Below are positions 53,672 to 64,000 of a stretch of DNA of 64,000 nt, one piece after another. The stretch spans positions 473,863,655-473,927,654 of the forward strand of contig CM062808.1 of assembly GCA_031772625.1 (NCBI GenBank). The letters run 5' to 3'. Origin of the DNA: Pinus tabuliformis. Lineage: Eukaryota > Streptophyta > Pinopsida > Pinales > Pinaceae. A model generated the notes under the pieces. It was not told the origin of the DNA, did not search any database, and saw only the letters and a list, made by a program, of their open reading frames with translations. Numbering within the stretch: position 1 is the stretch's first letter; every line of letters begins with the position of its first letter. The position numbers were made by a program, and so were the translations under genes.

Positions 53672-54320
53672 CTGCCAGAGGCCTCACGATCAAAGGTCTC
53701 AAAACCTTTAGGTTACTCTATGTACACCTCTTCCACAATCATGCCATTAAGGAAGGTTGTCTTCATATCCATCTGATGTATCTTCCAACCCATCTGTGAT
53801 GATAGTGCCAATATAGATCTGATTGATGAGTACCTTGCGACAGGAGAAAAGGTATCATCATAGTCAATCCCCTATACATGTGAAAAGCCACGGGCCACAA
53901 ATCTAGCCTTATGATTCTCCACACTACCATCTGCAACTTTCTTTACCTTGTAAAGCCAACGAGAGCTTACCACTGACTTATCCTCCTATCTCGGGACCAC
54001 ATCCCAAACACTGTTATAAAGTTTGGAGTCATACTCCTCCACCATGACATTAACCCAAACTGGTTGCTGCACTGCTTCCTTAAAGGAAGATGGCTCCCAT
54101 AAAAGCCATGTATCCAGTGTACCTCTTAAGTGACCTCCTCTACTTGCACTGAGAATTGGGTGCTCCCACATTCTCTCGTGCATCATCCAACACTTTGTGA
54201 GCCTCTTTGGTGTGCTTTCTTCCCTCTCTGGAAGACTCTTCTCGAGTGGATGTCTCCACTCCCAGATCCTCTGCATGTGGCTACTCCACATCAACCTGCG
54301 GCTCCACAACCTTAGAAGCT
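53672..54320 (-). pseudogene. Element G: reverse transcriptase, N-terminal part
   Basis: The minus-strand reading shows the copia RT opening (WLYKVKKVADGS-like, near 53,960; ARFVARGFS, near 53,900) and the TTFLNGMIVEEVYIE...PKGFE motif (about 53,760-53,700). The stretch 54,309-53,986 encodes the linker before RT (EAVQQPVWVNVMVEEYDSKL, i.e. the ALQDPKW-like region). The polyprotein order confirms copia. Confidence 0.8.
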
Positions 54321-54463
54321 AAAAGCTCCTCATCCACATGTAGCTCAAACTCCCTCTCAAGGGAAACTCACATGGCCTTCTCCTCATCGAATTTGACATT
54401 GCTACAAATCACTGTCATTTTGCTAGTTGTAAAGTACACCTGATATTTGTTAGGTCTATCAAT

Positions 54464-55233
54464 TTACCCCACAAATATCCCCAACTCTATTGTTAGCTCA
54501 AGCTTCTTCCATGTATCTTTGGTCACATGGAAATATACCGATGACCCGAAAATCCTGAAGTGACCAACAACTGGCCTCTTACCAGAATAAGCCTCCTCTT
54601 GTGTCTTCATCTTAGGTATCTGATGTGGGTTACAGTTTTGACCATAAACTGCTATGTTGCATGCTTCAACCCACAAGTGTAGTGGTAGGACCTGATCATG
54701 CAACATCGCCCTCGCTACCCCTACTATGCTTTTGTTCTTCCTCTCGGCCACCCCATTCTGCTGAGGGTTATGGGGTGCCATCAACTCCCATTTAATCCCT
54801 TCCACTACACATAAGTTCTTAAACTCATTTGAGATGTACTCACCACCGTTAACAATCCATAGAGTGTTAACCTTCTTGCTCGACTCTTTCTCCACCAATG
54901 CTTTCAACTCACAATTTTTTTTTAAAGTTTGATCCTTTTTCTGCATGAAAAAATCCATCATTTACGAGAACAATCATCAACAAATATAACATAATACCTA
55001 TTTTTGGTTGTGGATGTTGTCGAGAATGGTCCACACACATCTGAATGGACTCACTCTAGAATATCCTCTGCTTGACTGTCTCTGTCATGAAAGGAAGACT
55101 TGGTGTATTTTCCCAAAGTACACCCCTTGCATGTATCAACTTGCTCAAGCGTACCTTTGGGAAGACCAATAGAGATCTGTTGCAATATCTTCAAAGCCCC
55201 ATGATGCAAGTGGCCCAATCCCCTATGCCACAA
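54464..55233 (-). pseudogene. Element G: integrase
   Basis: The minus-strand reading has the GAG-pre-integrase/zinc region MWHRGLGHLHHGALKIL and CKGCTLGKYTKSSFH (55,233-55,090). The core part has SNEFKNLCVVEGIKWELMAP, HNPQQNGVAERKNKSIVGVA and RAML (about 54,830-54,690), and SGKRPVVGHFRIFGSSVYF (about 54,590-54,540). These are diagnostic copia integrase motifs. Confidence 0.85.
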
Positions 55234-55488
55234 CTCGCCAATGTCTCGGATCTACACCATTTCTAGTTTTGTGCTCAAAGCATCACACTCCTCTACCTCC
55301 AGCTTATAGAGATTCTTCACCTAGATCCATATATTCTTTACTTGACTCGTGGCTATGTGTCAAAGGAACACCTTTCCTTTCGAGAAGATCACATCATAGC
55401 CTCTATCCTCAAGCATGGAAATGGATACCAAGTTCTTCTTTAGCCCGAGAACATACATAACATTCTTCAAGGTGAGTGGATCCCCATG

Positions 55489-55818
55489 CTACCTCTGAAA
55501 AGTAATTGTGCGCAATCCAGTAACACTATACTTCCCATCGTCATCCATCTCGATATTCAACTGGAGATCCTTCTCCTCTAGGTCATTGAATAACTCTTTG
55601 TCTCTAGTCATGTGGAATGAAGCTCCACTGTCTAAGTAGCATACACTTCCCATCATTGATGACACCATACATGCAATGAGGGAAAAGTCCAACTCGAATT
55701 GAGAGGCCAAAGCCTCACCCACCACTCCTCCTCGGGACTTCTTCTTGGACTTCTTGAGTGGAAAATTTGTAGCAAAATGGATCAGCTCATGAAAATGAAA
55801 GCACCTAACTTTCGTCAT
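55489..55818 (-). pseudogene. Element G: protease with zinc-knuckle remnant
   Basis: The minus-strand reading has RCFHFHELIHFATNFP-like sequence, where a CCHC knuckle stands in relatives. It is followed by a Lys/Ser stretch and the copia protease CYLDSGASFHMTRDKELF (about 55,650-55,595) with DSGAS as the active-site motif. Confidence 0.8.
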
Positions 55819-55893
55819 GCCTTTCTTCTTACCTTCATGATAATCATATGATTTGGAATGGGAATATTTCCCTTTCCCATTCTTCGCCTTAAT

Positions 55894-56470
55894 CTATAAG
55901 GCACAATTCTCTCCATCATCGATCTTTGATGAAGAGCCATCCTTGGTGTTCCTACTAATCTCCTCTTGCATCAAATCTGACCACAGTCGTTCCCAATTTG
56001 GTAGCTTCTGCCGACCATTGACAAAGTCCTGATAACTACGCCAACTCTTTGGGAGTCCTATAAGAACAAGACTTGCCATATCATCCTTGACAACCATGAT
56101 TCCAACACTTCCAAGTTCATCATGACATTGAGTGAAGTTGGTCAATTATTTTGGAATAGTCTCACCTTTCTCCATTTTTATTTTTCGAAGTTTGTCCTTT
56201 AGTGCCAACTTCCTTTGGTAACTATTGGTCTGATGCAAGTCAGTCAATGCTCTCCACATAGCATACAAATTTTCCCTTCCATGGAGACTCAAGACAATGT
56301 GGTCTCGAACTCCCTCAAGGATTATCCGCCTCACCTTCACCACACACTTCTTCCATTTGGCCAAATTCTATGCATCTGATGTTACTGGCTTTGGAATTTC
56401 TTGATCAACGAATTCCTTTAAGAAATTATCCTCTAGAAAAACCTTAATTCTGTCCCTCTAGGCCATTAAA
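55894..56470 (-). pseudogene. Element G: Gag
   Basis: The minus-strand frames carry the copia Gag (UBN2-type) pattern: LAKWKKCVVKVRRIILEGV, ENLYAMWRALTDLHQTNSYQ (56,364-56,215), then LVLIGLPKSWRSYQDFVNG (about 56,080-56,020). The short N-terminal part lies near 56,470-56,400. Confidence 0.75.
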
Positions 56471-56699
56471 TTTGAGCTACCTTCTGATGGGCACCAATAT
56501 TGCAATAATGATGCTGCAACTCCTGAGGCTACCAACTTTAATTCATCAACCTGGGGTTCGTACAAACTTGGAGGTGAGAGTGTTGTATACACAAATAGAT
56601 GTAATTGGTCTACTCGTTGTCACTGTTGAGTTGGGGTCATAGACCACTAGGGTTTCTCAAACCAACCTTCTATTGACTAGAAGAAGTCTGATTACCAAT

Positions 56700-57320
56700 T
56701 TGGAGAATGGAAATTTATCCTAATTGGAAGAAAATAAATGATGTCTATTGCATGAAGGAAATATTGAAAGAAATGCTTTCAAACCAACATGAAATCCTTA
56801 ATCTACTTGCTAATATAATTTTCTTGCAGAAGAACCCTATTTTAACATGTGAGGTTTTAACTAGTCTAAGCATGAAATCTGATCTAAAGAGTGCTAACTA
56901 CTGTGTGTAAGAACAAATGTAAAAGAACTCTTTTTCTTTTTATCTTTCTACTTGAAAAATGCAAATGCTAATATTTCTTGGTTCTTTGGTAGGAGATACA
57001 GGTGTTAAGGAAAAGGAGGAAAATGGTTCAGATGACTTGGAGGGAAAGTAAGGAACTAATCCAGGCTTTTAGTGATGAATTTTCTCTAGTCGGGCTCAAA
57101 ACAGGCACTACAGGTTTTCCTATAGGATTCTACAGGAAGTACTAGTTCACCTATGGGATCCTCTGTTTTACTATAGGAATAGGCCGAAAGCTTAGGGAGT
57201 GGTCTAGAAGGTGGGGTGGAGCTTGGAAAAGGTGAATAAGGAGGGATTAACGCATGGGAGTGATAGGCACTTACTTAGAACTCAAGCCGAAAGCTTTAAT
57301 ATGGTTGGTTCTTCTCAACA
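56700..57320 (-). repeat. Proposed 5' LTR of element G
   Basis: On the minus strand it begins TGTTGAGAAGAACC (57,320) and ends CATTCTCCA (56,700), next to a primer-site-like sequence. It is about 620 bp. It contains several CCTATAGG/CTACAGG motifs (57,105-57,175). There is no second copy in the window. The 67-codon plus frame at 56,707-56,910 is not supported. Confidence 0.4.
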
Positions 57321-57952
57321 GAGATGGCTAGTTTTCCTCATAAGACAAGACTTTGAATTGAGATCTTAGTGAATTTTGTCAATCATGGGTGGATATGGCT
57401 TGGCTAAGGCTGACGAGATGAGGTCTCCCTACAATTAGGAAATTCTTGCAATCAACAAACATCATTCTTGGCACTCATGCATGAACTAAAAAAAAACAAG
57501 AAAGGTGCATTTGAGTAAAAGAAAACAGAGTTATCACCATTTACTTTGCTAAGATCATGCATAGAAATTCTTGGAACCAATATGAAAGCAAGATGAGATC
57601 AGTGCAAAACTTAAGAGATTAGAAAATACCAATTGCAAATTATCTATGAAATTACAAGATAATGACCTAATTAGCAAGAAAACCCTAAATGACACAAAAA
57701 TCTAGAATTCTGTCTTTCTGGGTTGCATGAGAAGTATTCCTTAAACCATGATCCTGAGGAATGAAGTGAAAACCACTTGTTGTCATCATTTTTGGAATAT
57801 ATTCTTATCACCTCAATGCTATTATTAGAACTATTCACAAATGGAAGCAAACTAATCAAATCTACCAATACTTGCAAATTAACAATACCAAAATCAGTTT
57901 AACAACTAACTATGAGATAACCTAAGCATACATATATAATAAGAGGAACCTC
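57321..57952. other. Unassigned stretch between G and H
   Basis: About 630 bp of A/T-rich sequence. I see no domain, repeat pair or convincing reading frame. Confidence 0.3.
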
Positions 57953-58582
57953 TGTTGCTAGGGTTGGGCCCTAACCCAAGATCTTCAGCCCTCTGAGTCA
58001 ATTGAGTGCTAGATCAAGGGAATCCTTCTCATTTTCATTAAAGAAATAAAAAATACATAAGAGTGCTTGGTTACAATGCTTCAACTCGAAAACTGCTTAG
58101 CTATCTTGAACAAAAAATCTGAATCCTAATGAGGCCCTATGCCTCTTGACTTATATAGCTGAAGTTACCAACAACTTCCTTCAATTTAGGGAGGCTTGGC
58201 TCCAATCTCGAGATCAATTGGTCTTCAACTGTCACTGGCTTGGTTGCCAATGAAGTTCATGACTCGGATGCTTGCAACTCTGAGCTGATGATATTTTATT
58301 AAGGAATCTTTGAGTGAATGAGGAGTTAAGGAGGGAGATCCTATCTCCTAGAATCCCTCTTACTTGTCTCCATTCGAGTTCTCGCACTTTCATTAGCCAA
58401 AATTTGCTCCAAAACTTCAAGCCAATGCACATTAGACCACTAGACATGACATCTCATCTTTATTCTCCTCATTAAGCAAAACATAATTAAAACATGTAAA
58501 TAATGATGAGAAAATTTGATTTTAGTAATATGGAGGTGCATTAATGTCCATATAATGTACCCATTAATGAGCCTCATCATCA
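57953..58582 (-). repeat. 3' LTR of element H
   Basis: On the minus strand it starts TGATGATGAGGCTC right after TAGGGGGG (58,590-58,583) and ends CCCTAGCAACA, 630 bp. A TATA box CTATATAAG lies near 58,164-58,156, and A/T-rich polyadenylation-like sequence lies near 58,045. The edges are inferred from the polypurine tract and TG...CA ends. Confidence 0.6.
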
Positions 58583-58649
58583 CCCCCCTACTGAAAATGT
58601 TGCTCATCCTCCGAGCAACTCAATTTATGTCCATGTCTTTCATTGCTTT

Positions 58650-61120
58650 GGTGGCCTCCCTAACATTCTAGGCTTCTGCTGAAGTCTCCTCCTCTTGTGG
58701 ATAAAACCCTGCATTCCTCTCTATTTATTCCCACTTCTTTCTTTCTTCTTCTTCCTTTTTCCCCTATAATATACCTAAAAGCAATGGTGGGCTAAGTTTT
58801 AATCCAATCCAGTTTACCTTGAGTCTCTGTAATGTTTGCTTATACATTGGGACTCTCTCTAGTGCATCCCTCATCCTATCAAGAGAATGATATTCTTTGA
58901 TCTTTAGGCTGTAGGGTATGGTGTTCCATCTCTTTTGACAGGCTTGCTGGCTGTCATCTCCTAACAATCTTAGCATATCTTCAAAATGAGTGACTTCCTG
59001 TTCTTGTACAGTAAGGTATCTTGGTGCAATCTTGGGATCATTTGCAATGAGGTTGTGAGTGTTGATGACATCCATTGGGTTAGATTGTTCTTCTCTGATC
59101 ATAAGGTGTTCTGCTTCTTATTTTGCCAATACCTTTTTCATTTATGTAGCTTTGGCCTCCTCATTACTCATCCAATATACCAAGGCCATTAGTTGTAAGT
59201 CCCCTAGCTTTGGATTTGGGTCCCACACATTTAAATCTGTCAAAGCTAAATTGTGTAGGTAGAACTCAGATATATTTTCTCTATCCTCCAGGGTGCTTTG
59301 ATCACAGAGGTCAATGAATTTCCTGTAGTCTTGGAAAGGCATAGTTCCTCTTTGTGCTAGGGTTTTTGTATGAAACCGCAGTCATTGTTCTTTGAGGTAT
59401 AAGGCATATGACTTTGTTGGCATCCTGCATTGAAGTGCCTCCATGGATAAACTTGCCATAGTTGCGAATTGGCCTTCCTTTTCTTGTAGTTGCTTCCTTA
59501 GCCATGTGTTCTCAGCCTCTAACTAAGATTTCATTATTGTTTCCCTATCTCTTATGCTACTTAGTTCTCTACCCATTTCTTGCAATTTCTCTTCCATGTG
59601 GCCTACATCCTCTACACCTTTTGATCTAGCAATTTGCATCCACCTATGTGTCCTTTCCCTCTCTTTTTCAAGTTCAAGAATAGAGGAATGAAAAATTTTT
59701 GTGGTATCACCCTACCTCCTTTAATGAATCTGTAGTACGAGCTGAGGTTTGGCTGTGGGTTAGGTTCCTTCAGTTCATAAGCCTCTTCCTCTATTTCTTT
59801 CTTGAGTAATTCCTTCCTGGTCTCTTTTTTGTGTTTCCTGTAGGATTGTTTCTGCTTCTTGTAGGTTTTCTCATGTCTCTTGTAGGAGACCTTTTCCTTT
59901 TGTTGAGGCTGGTCTGGTGACAGGCCTCCTAAAACAGGTGACTAGAGACTTGGGAGAGGCTTGTTTTGATGTTCCTTCCCCTTCCTTCTTCCCTAGAGGG
60001 ACTATTTTCTCTTCTTGTTTTGGTGAGTCCTCTATGACAATTGGAGTTTTGGTAGGGTTTCGAGGTCTCCCTTGTCTAATCCTGGTGCTCTTCCTTGTCC
60101 TGAAGTAAAGAATAATTTTCCTTGCCTCTTTCCCATTGATTTGACAGGTGTACTTAGGGCAATTAGAACAGCTGATGCCTCCTTCTCTGTAGGCTCTAGG
60201 GACACCCTTGGTGATTCTTCTTTTTCCCTGATCTGTGTTTCATAATTTTGTTCATATTTTTGTACTTCATCCTCTTTTTCATCTTCTTCTCATCCTCTAT
60301 GTTTTCTTCTTTTCCATTCTCTGTTTCCTCCTCATTGTCATCTTCTATTTCTTCTTCTCCCTTGCCATCCTCTGTTTCTTCTTCTCCCTCACTAGTAGTA
60401 GGGCTTCTGTCATACTCAATGGCTCAAATTACTCCTTCTTCCTTCATGTTTGCAAATGTTTACCATGTAATAGGGATTCTTAAATTGTGTAGAGCATCTT
60501 CAAGGATGAGTTTGATCAACCCATGATGGGCTAGCTGCTAATGTTTTCCTTCCTGTACCTTGATGCTCATGTTTATCATGGATTGTAATAGAAAATATGG
60601 TATACTAATTCTGCTATGAGGAGGTGTCTCTTCTCCAAATCTTAGCTCGTGGAGGAGTATAAAGTGGTATCCATACACTACATTGTATCTACCTTCACAG
60701 GAAATATACTTGATGATGTGGTAACTCACCTCATTCTAGGGATATGGAGTGTTTTCCCTTCTAACCCCATTTTTGTCTTCAATTAGTTCTTCTCCCTCCA
60801 AGAAAAAAGATTTCTTTGCAAGAGTGATGTTAGTCTTTTCCTCTTTTCTCCATTGCAAACCTAGGGGGAGTGTAGTTATTCTACTAATAATCTAAGGGGT
60901 AATTGCTACTAACAAACCCTTCACTACAACAGTGGCACTGGCTCTAGAAAGAGATATGAGTGACATTGCAAACTCTCTTGCCACATCATCATCATATCCC
61001 CTTATTAGCTCAAAGAACCCCATCCATTGATGCCTTGTAAAGATTTCTACCACAACAGGATGTTGGTGTATTCTAGCTGTGTTGGTGGGCTCTCTTTTGT
61101 TGAAAACTCCTGTCATAATT
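58650..61120 (-). pseudogene. Element H: unknown sense-strand protein between integrase and LTR
   Basis: The minus-strand reading begins MTGVFNKREPTNTARIHQHP (61,116) and QWMGFFELIRGYDDDVAREF. It continues with ELIEDKNGVRRENTPYP (about 60,780) and SYHIIKYISCEGRYNVVYGY, ISIPYFLLQSMINMSIKVQE (60,729-60,545). A long acidic Glu-rich stretch (about 60,400-60,270) and a basic segment follow, then a probable coiled coil (about 59,650-59,480). The end is a block with QDYRKFIDLC, GDLQLMALVYWMSNEEAKAT, DPKIAPRYLTVQEQEVTHFE and RMRDALERVPMYKQTLQRL (to about 58,765). I do not recognise the family. It could be an env-position protein, a captured host protein or a displaced Gag. It has several interruptions. 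Confidence 0.55.
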
Positions 61121-62778
61121 TCTAGAAATTCTTGTTTGGGTGAGGTTTGGGTGGCTATAGTTTAGGAGTTCTGGTAGGTGATGAGGTTCCAGCCTTTATT
61201 CTTCACTAACCTTCACAGAATTTTCTCTATGCATATAGAAAATACTCAGAAGAAATGAGGATTTCTTCATTTTAGATGAAAACATAGAAGGTATGGCACC
61301 TACCTCCTTTTCCTATGCTCTGGTGGTGAGAACTCTTGAATCAATGCTCCTCAGTGTCCTCTTGCAACTCTGTGTGGTAATTCCCTGTGTATCCTGTAGC
61401 CTTCCTGTAGTTTCCTGTAGGTTCTCTTGTTTGATGCAAATGTTGACTGTTTCCTGTAGGTTGCCACTGTAGGGATGCCGAGAGAACTTTTTCTTTTTTC
61501 TTCTTTTTAATGACTCCTCAAAGTTTCCTCTGCCTTCAGCTTTTCGAAATACTAATACTTCACATGGGAGTCAATGATTATTTCCATTTGTGGATGATTT
61601 CGTTGGGTGGTGTGCTGGTTGGCCAAGTAAAAATACCTACTTTCAGACTATTGGTCCCACTACCGGTTCATCACATCACCTTGCCTCGTAATCATCTCCC
61701 ACTTCATTCTTTGTAAATTAACCACTTTTTGATTTATTCCCCTTGTTTTGATGTGACCTTGCCACGTGTGGAGTTTACTAACCCTTTTTCTTCTCGTTAT
61801 CTGATCGAGGGTGGCCAAGTTAACTAGACACCTTCGCCTATAAAACCAACTTCCTGCCTCATTCCTATAGTTTAATCATATTCGTACCTATGAGGGAATA
61901 TTGGTGAGATGACATACCTATTGGTCCTTTGCTTCACTGATGCATGCTGGAGAATGGTGCTAATTCATTGTTCTTTGACCTTGCTGCATATTCTTCATTG
62001 TGTTTTTTTTCTTCTTATTTTGTTGATGAGCTTCTCCCTTGATGATGTACAGGTGCTAGTTGTTGTTGCTGCTAAGCTTTGGAGGAGCTTCCTCATCACT
62101 GTGATCCTTGTGCTGAAGGTGGATTGGTGTAGTTGTGGTTTTTTTTGTGGAATAGGCTGCTACAAGAATTCCTATAGGATGTCTACAGGATGTCCTGTAG
62201 CTGCCTTTTTCTTAAAATTTTGCATCTCTTCTCTGCTTCTGAGGTTTAATGGGCATTGTAATGAGTGGAGGATGTGGTAATGAGTGGAAGATGAGGTATG
62301 TTGTTGTGGCATGTATATTTTTTATGTTGTTTTTTTTTACTTGATTTCTTTGATGGGTGTAGTGGTGACATGGTCATGGAGGGTGTAGGTTGAGGTATGG
62401 TGAGGTCAATGGCTTGTTTTATAAACCAAAATAGGCTTGTGTCCCCATTTTTCCAATGGACTACCTTCCCTAAACTTTTTAAAGGCCTCTTGTAAATCCT
62501 ACAGGAAACTCCTGTAGTATTACAGGGAATCCTGTAGAAAACACAGAGTTTCTTGGAATTGGCATCAGGAGTGGAGTATGGATGGAAGAGCATGGGGAAT
62601 ATGGAGGAGATGAGATGGATGAAGGAAAACATGGCTTGTGGTAGGGCCTGCTACCCTCTGTAGCCTGTGCACACCATCCTCTTACAAACCTACAAAAACA
62701 GAATTGTTATTCTTTTGTATGTTTTTATCTTTTTTCATTTTTTTCTTCTTGTTTTTTTTGTTTTTTTTAAAAGACAAC
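61121..62778. other. Spacer of element H with CCTGTAGG motifs
   Basis: A non-coding stretch. TCCTGTAGG/CCTACAGGA motifs on both strands cluster at 61,385-61,475, 62,170-62,205 and 62,490-62,545. A plus-strand promoter-like arrangement is listed separately. The 123-codon hydrophobic plus frame at 61,909-62,280 has no domain and I do not call it a gene. Confidence 0.4.
61762..61845 (+). promoter_or_regulatory. Possible plus-strand promoter (G-box and TATA box)
   Basis: CCACGTGTGG (61,762-61,771), a G-box, is followed 68 bp later by TATAAAA (61,839-61,845). The direction is opposite to element H. No good reading frame follows, so its product, if any, would be antisense or non-coding RNA. Confidence 0.3.
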
Positions 62779-62965
62779 TAGGCTACCTCAGAGGAGGTTT
62801 TCATCCTTGTTTCCTTCCCTGGGCGCCTCAAAAGAGGTTTTCACCCAGAGTTCTTTTATTTTTTTTCTCTTTTTTTTTAATACTCTTGGGCTGCCTCAGA
62901 GGAGGTTTTCAACCCAACAATTGGACTCAAGTGCCTCATGGAGGTTTTCACCTAGGTCCCTTTAT
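62779..62965 (+). repeat. Short repeats around GAGGAGGTTTTCACCC
   Basis: Four copies of GCCTCAGAGGAGGTTTTCA-like sequence begin near 62,786, 62,825, 62,893 and 62,934, separated by T-rich tracts. They sit immediately downstream of the integrase stop of H, in its 3' spacer. Confidence 0.6.
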
Positions 62966-62987
62966 TTTTTTATTTTTTTTTCCTTTT

Positions 62988-64000
62988 CTAAGAACTTGGT
63001 GAGGTGGAAGATGAGACTTCTCCAATCACCATCACTACCTTGCTGATGCTCCTGATGAATTCCTGCTTTGATAAGGGCTTCTTATATACCTTTAACTTGT
63101 ACCCATTGACAAGCAAAGGGATACCTTCTGCATCGATGGCTCTTATCTGAACAGTGCCATTGTCATGGAACTTTTCTATCACATATGGTCCCAACCATCT
63201 GGTCATTAACTTTCCTTTGAAATCTTTGTACTGGGAGTCATACAACAAGGCCCAGTCGCCTTCTTGAAACAGTTTGTCCTTGATATTTCTATCATGCCAA
63301 ATTTTCCTTTGTACTTGAGTCACTTCTATGTGTAGGAGGGCCTGCATCCTAAATTCATCTAACCCATTCAGCTGGAGCAATCTTTCATGTTGTTCCCTTG
63401 TGATATCTAGATCTAGTTGTGTTTCCATCCTTAAGGTGTTGTATTCAAATTCAATGGACAATAGGGCTTTCTTCCCATAGGCCAGCTCATAAGTAGTGAA
63501 GCAAGTGGTGGTCTTCCAGGTGGTATTGTAGGCCCAAGTGGCCTCAACTAATCTATCTACCCAATATTTCCTGCTGCTGCTAATCACCTTGGTTAAAATT
63601 CCTTCTAGTTCTCGGTTGGTTACTTCCACTTTCTCATTAGCCTATGGGTGGTAAGGGGTTGATTTTTTGTGCTTGATCTTGTGTTGTCTTAACAGATTTT
63701 CAATCATGTGAGATGTAAATTGATTGACTTGATCAGTGAACAACTCTCTAGGGTATCCAAACTTATAAAATACATTTTCCCTCAAGAATTTAGCCACCTT
63801 TTCTTCTTTTGCTACCTTGATAGCTTTGGCTTCAGCCCATTTTTGTTAAGTAGTCGATGCACCAAATGATGTACTTCTTCTATCTAGATGGAGGCTCAAT
63901 GGACCTAATGAAATCCATGCCCCACTTGTCAAATGGCTCGAAAGTCACTTGAGGTTGTAGGGGCATTTCGTACCTGGGGGTAGTCTTTCCCATCCTTTTG
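62988..64000 (-). pseudogene. Element H: integrase, C-terminal part
   Basis: From 63,629 to 62,988 the minus-strand frame is open: NRELEGILTKVISSSRKYWV, EATWAYNTTWKTTTCFTTYE, LAYGKKALLSIEFEYNTLRM, an RNA/DNA-binding linker with LLQLNGLDEFRMQALLH, and the GPY module LMTRWLGPYVIEKFHDNGTV, ending in a Ser-rich tail. Core sequence continues from 63,640 to the right edge (for example the region before the LI.YGYP-type motif), with interruptions. The GPY/F module marks a Ty3/gypsy integrase. No chromodomain is seen. Confidence 0.85.

Larger units (their letters stand above)
53672..57320 (-). mobile_element. Element G: Ty1/copia, minus strand
   Basis: In the element's sense: a proposed 5' LTR (57,320-56,700), a primer-site-like ATTGGTAATCAGA (about 56,702-56,690), Gag (about 56,470-55,894), protease, the GAG-pre-integrase/zinc region, integrase, and the first part of RT. 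RT meets element F at 53,671/53,672. Gag-protease-integrase-RT is the copia order. No 3' LTR is in the window. Broken, with about ten interruptions. The LTR is proposed from a TGTTGAGAAG start and a CTCCA end and is less sure than the coding assignment. Confidence 0.75.
57953..64000 (-). mobile_element. Element H: Ty3/gypsy with a long extra coding region after integrase
   Basis: A minus-strand element entering from the right edge. In its sense: integrase (from beyond 64,000 to 62,988), a 1.8-kb spacer with repeats, a coding region of unknown function (about 61,120-58,650), polypurine tract (58,590-58,583), and 3' LTR (58,582-57,953). The 5' half is outside the window. The integrase C-terminus is open over 213 codons. 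The extra coding region has several breaks. Confidence 0.75.

Noticed and set aside
56707-56910. A small host gene on the plus strand
   Set aside because: 67 codons inside a proposed copia LTR with no recognised motif.
61909-62280. A 123-codon hydrophobic plus-strand frame downstream of a TATA-like site
   Set aside because: No domain, poor codon pattern, and T-rich sequence easily gives Leu/Phe/Cys-rich frames. Kept only as a possible promoter observation.
62779-62965. A CRISPR-like or satellite array
   Set aside because: Only four uneven copies in a plant retroelement spacer, with irregular T-rich intervals.

Overview
The window is plant nuclear DNA made almost entirely of nested retrotransposons. 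Evidence for a plant: LTR elements with Tat/Ogre-type and Athila-type primer-binding sites, Ty1/copia and Ty3/gypsy polyproteins, 5S rRNA-derived sequence with plant-like internal promoter boxes, GT...AG introns and about 40% GC. The depth of nesting suggests a large-genome seed plant. A gymnosperm is my guess from the element families, but it is not proven. I see no convincing single-copy host gene.

Layout. A Ty3/gypsy element C on the minus strand runs from beyond the left edge to about 39,382 (5' LTR 38,433-39,382) and is the backbone of the left 39 kb. Three elements were inserted into it. D (21,259-36,725, minus) has 1,052-bp LTRs and target-site duplication CGCGC. B (9,306-18,012, minus) has ~1,017-bp LTRs and duplication CTAGC. 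A (1,371-8,820 visible, plus) has its 3' LTR at 7,815-8,820. A copia-like element (3' LTR 236-1,370) was then inserted into the leader of A. A and B are the same non-autonomous family in opposite orientation, separated by 485 bp, so they form a giant inverted repeat.

D is the large autonomous-type relative of A and B. The three share a leader hairpin, a CX2CX3HX4C zinc knuckle, a DEG-type protease and ~130-bp repeat modules before the 3' LTR. D carries two unusual additions. One is a second RNase H downstream of integrase behind a candidate intron. The other is an antisense, intron-containing gene resembling the plant mobile domain (PMD) family. A second PMD-like fragment, with its intron boundary at the same place and phase, lies on the minus strand just outside C (39,487-39,640).

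Right half. Element E (40,673-49,189) has 2.1-kb LTRs around a short interior. Its left LTR carries a 2.6-kb AT-rich insertion flanked by GCGATCA. Its interior carries a ~570-bp apparently perfect palindrome built from two head-to-head 5S rRNA-derived units, flanked by a 12-bp duplication. Next come an Athila-like element F (about 49,190-53,671), a copia element G on the minus strand (53,672 to about 57,320), and a gypsy element H on the minus strand (57,953 to beyond the right edge). H has a long sense-strand coding region of unknown function between integrase and the 3' LTR.

Most elements are decayed. B looks whole for its own gene set, and D has nearly identical LTRs with a lightly damaged coding region. 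Relative insertion order in the left half, from nesting: C first, then A, B and D, then the copia-like element into A.
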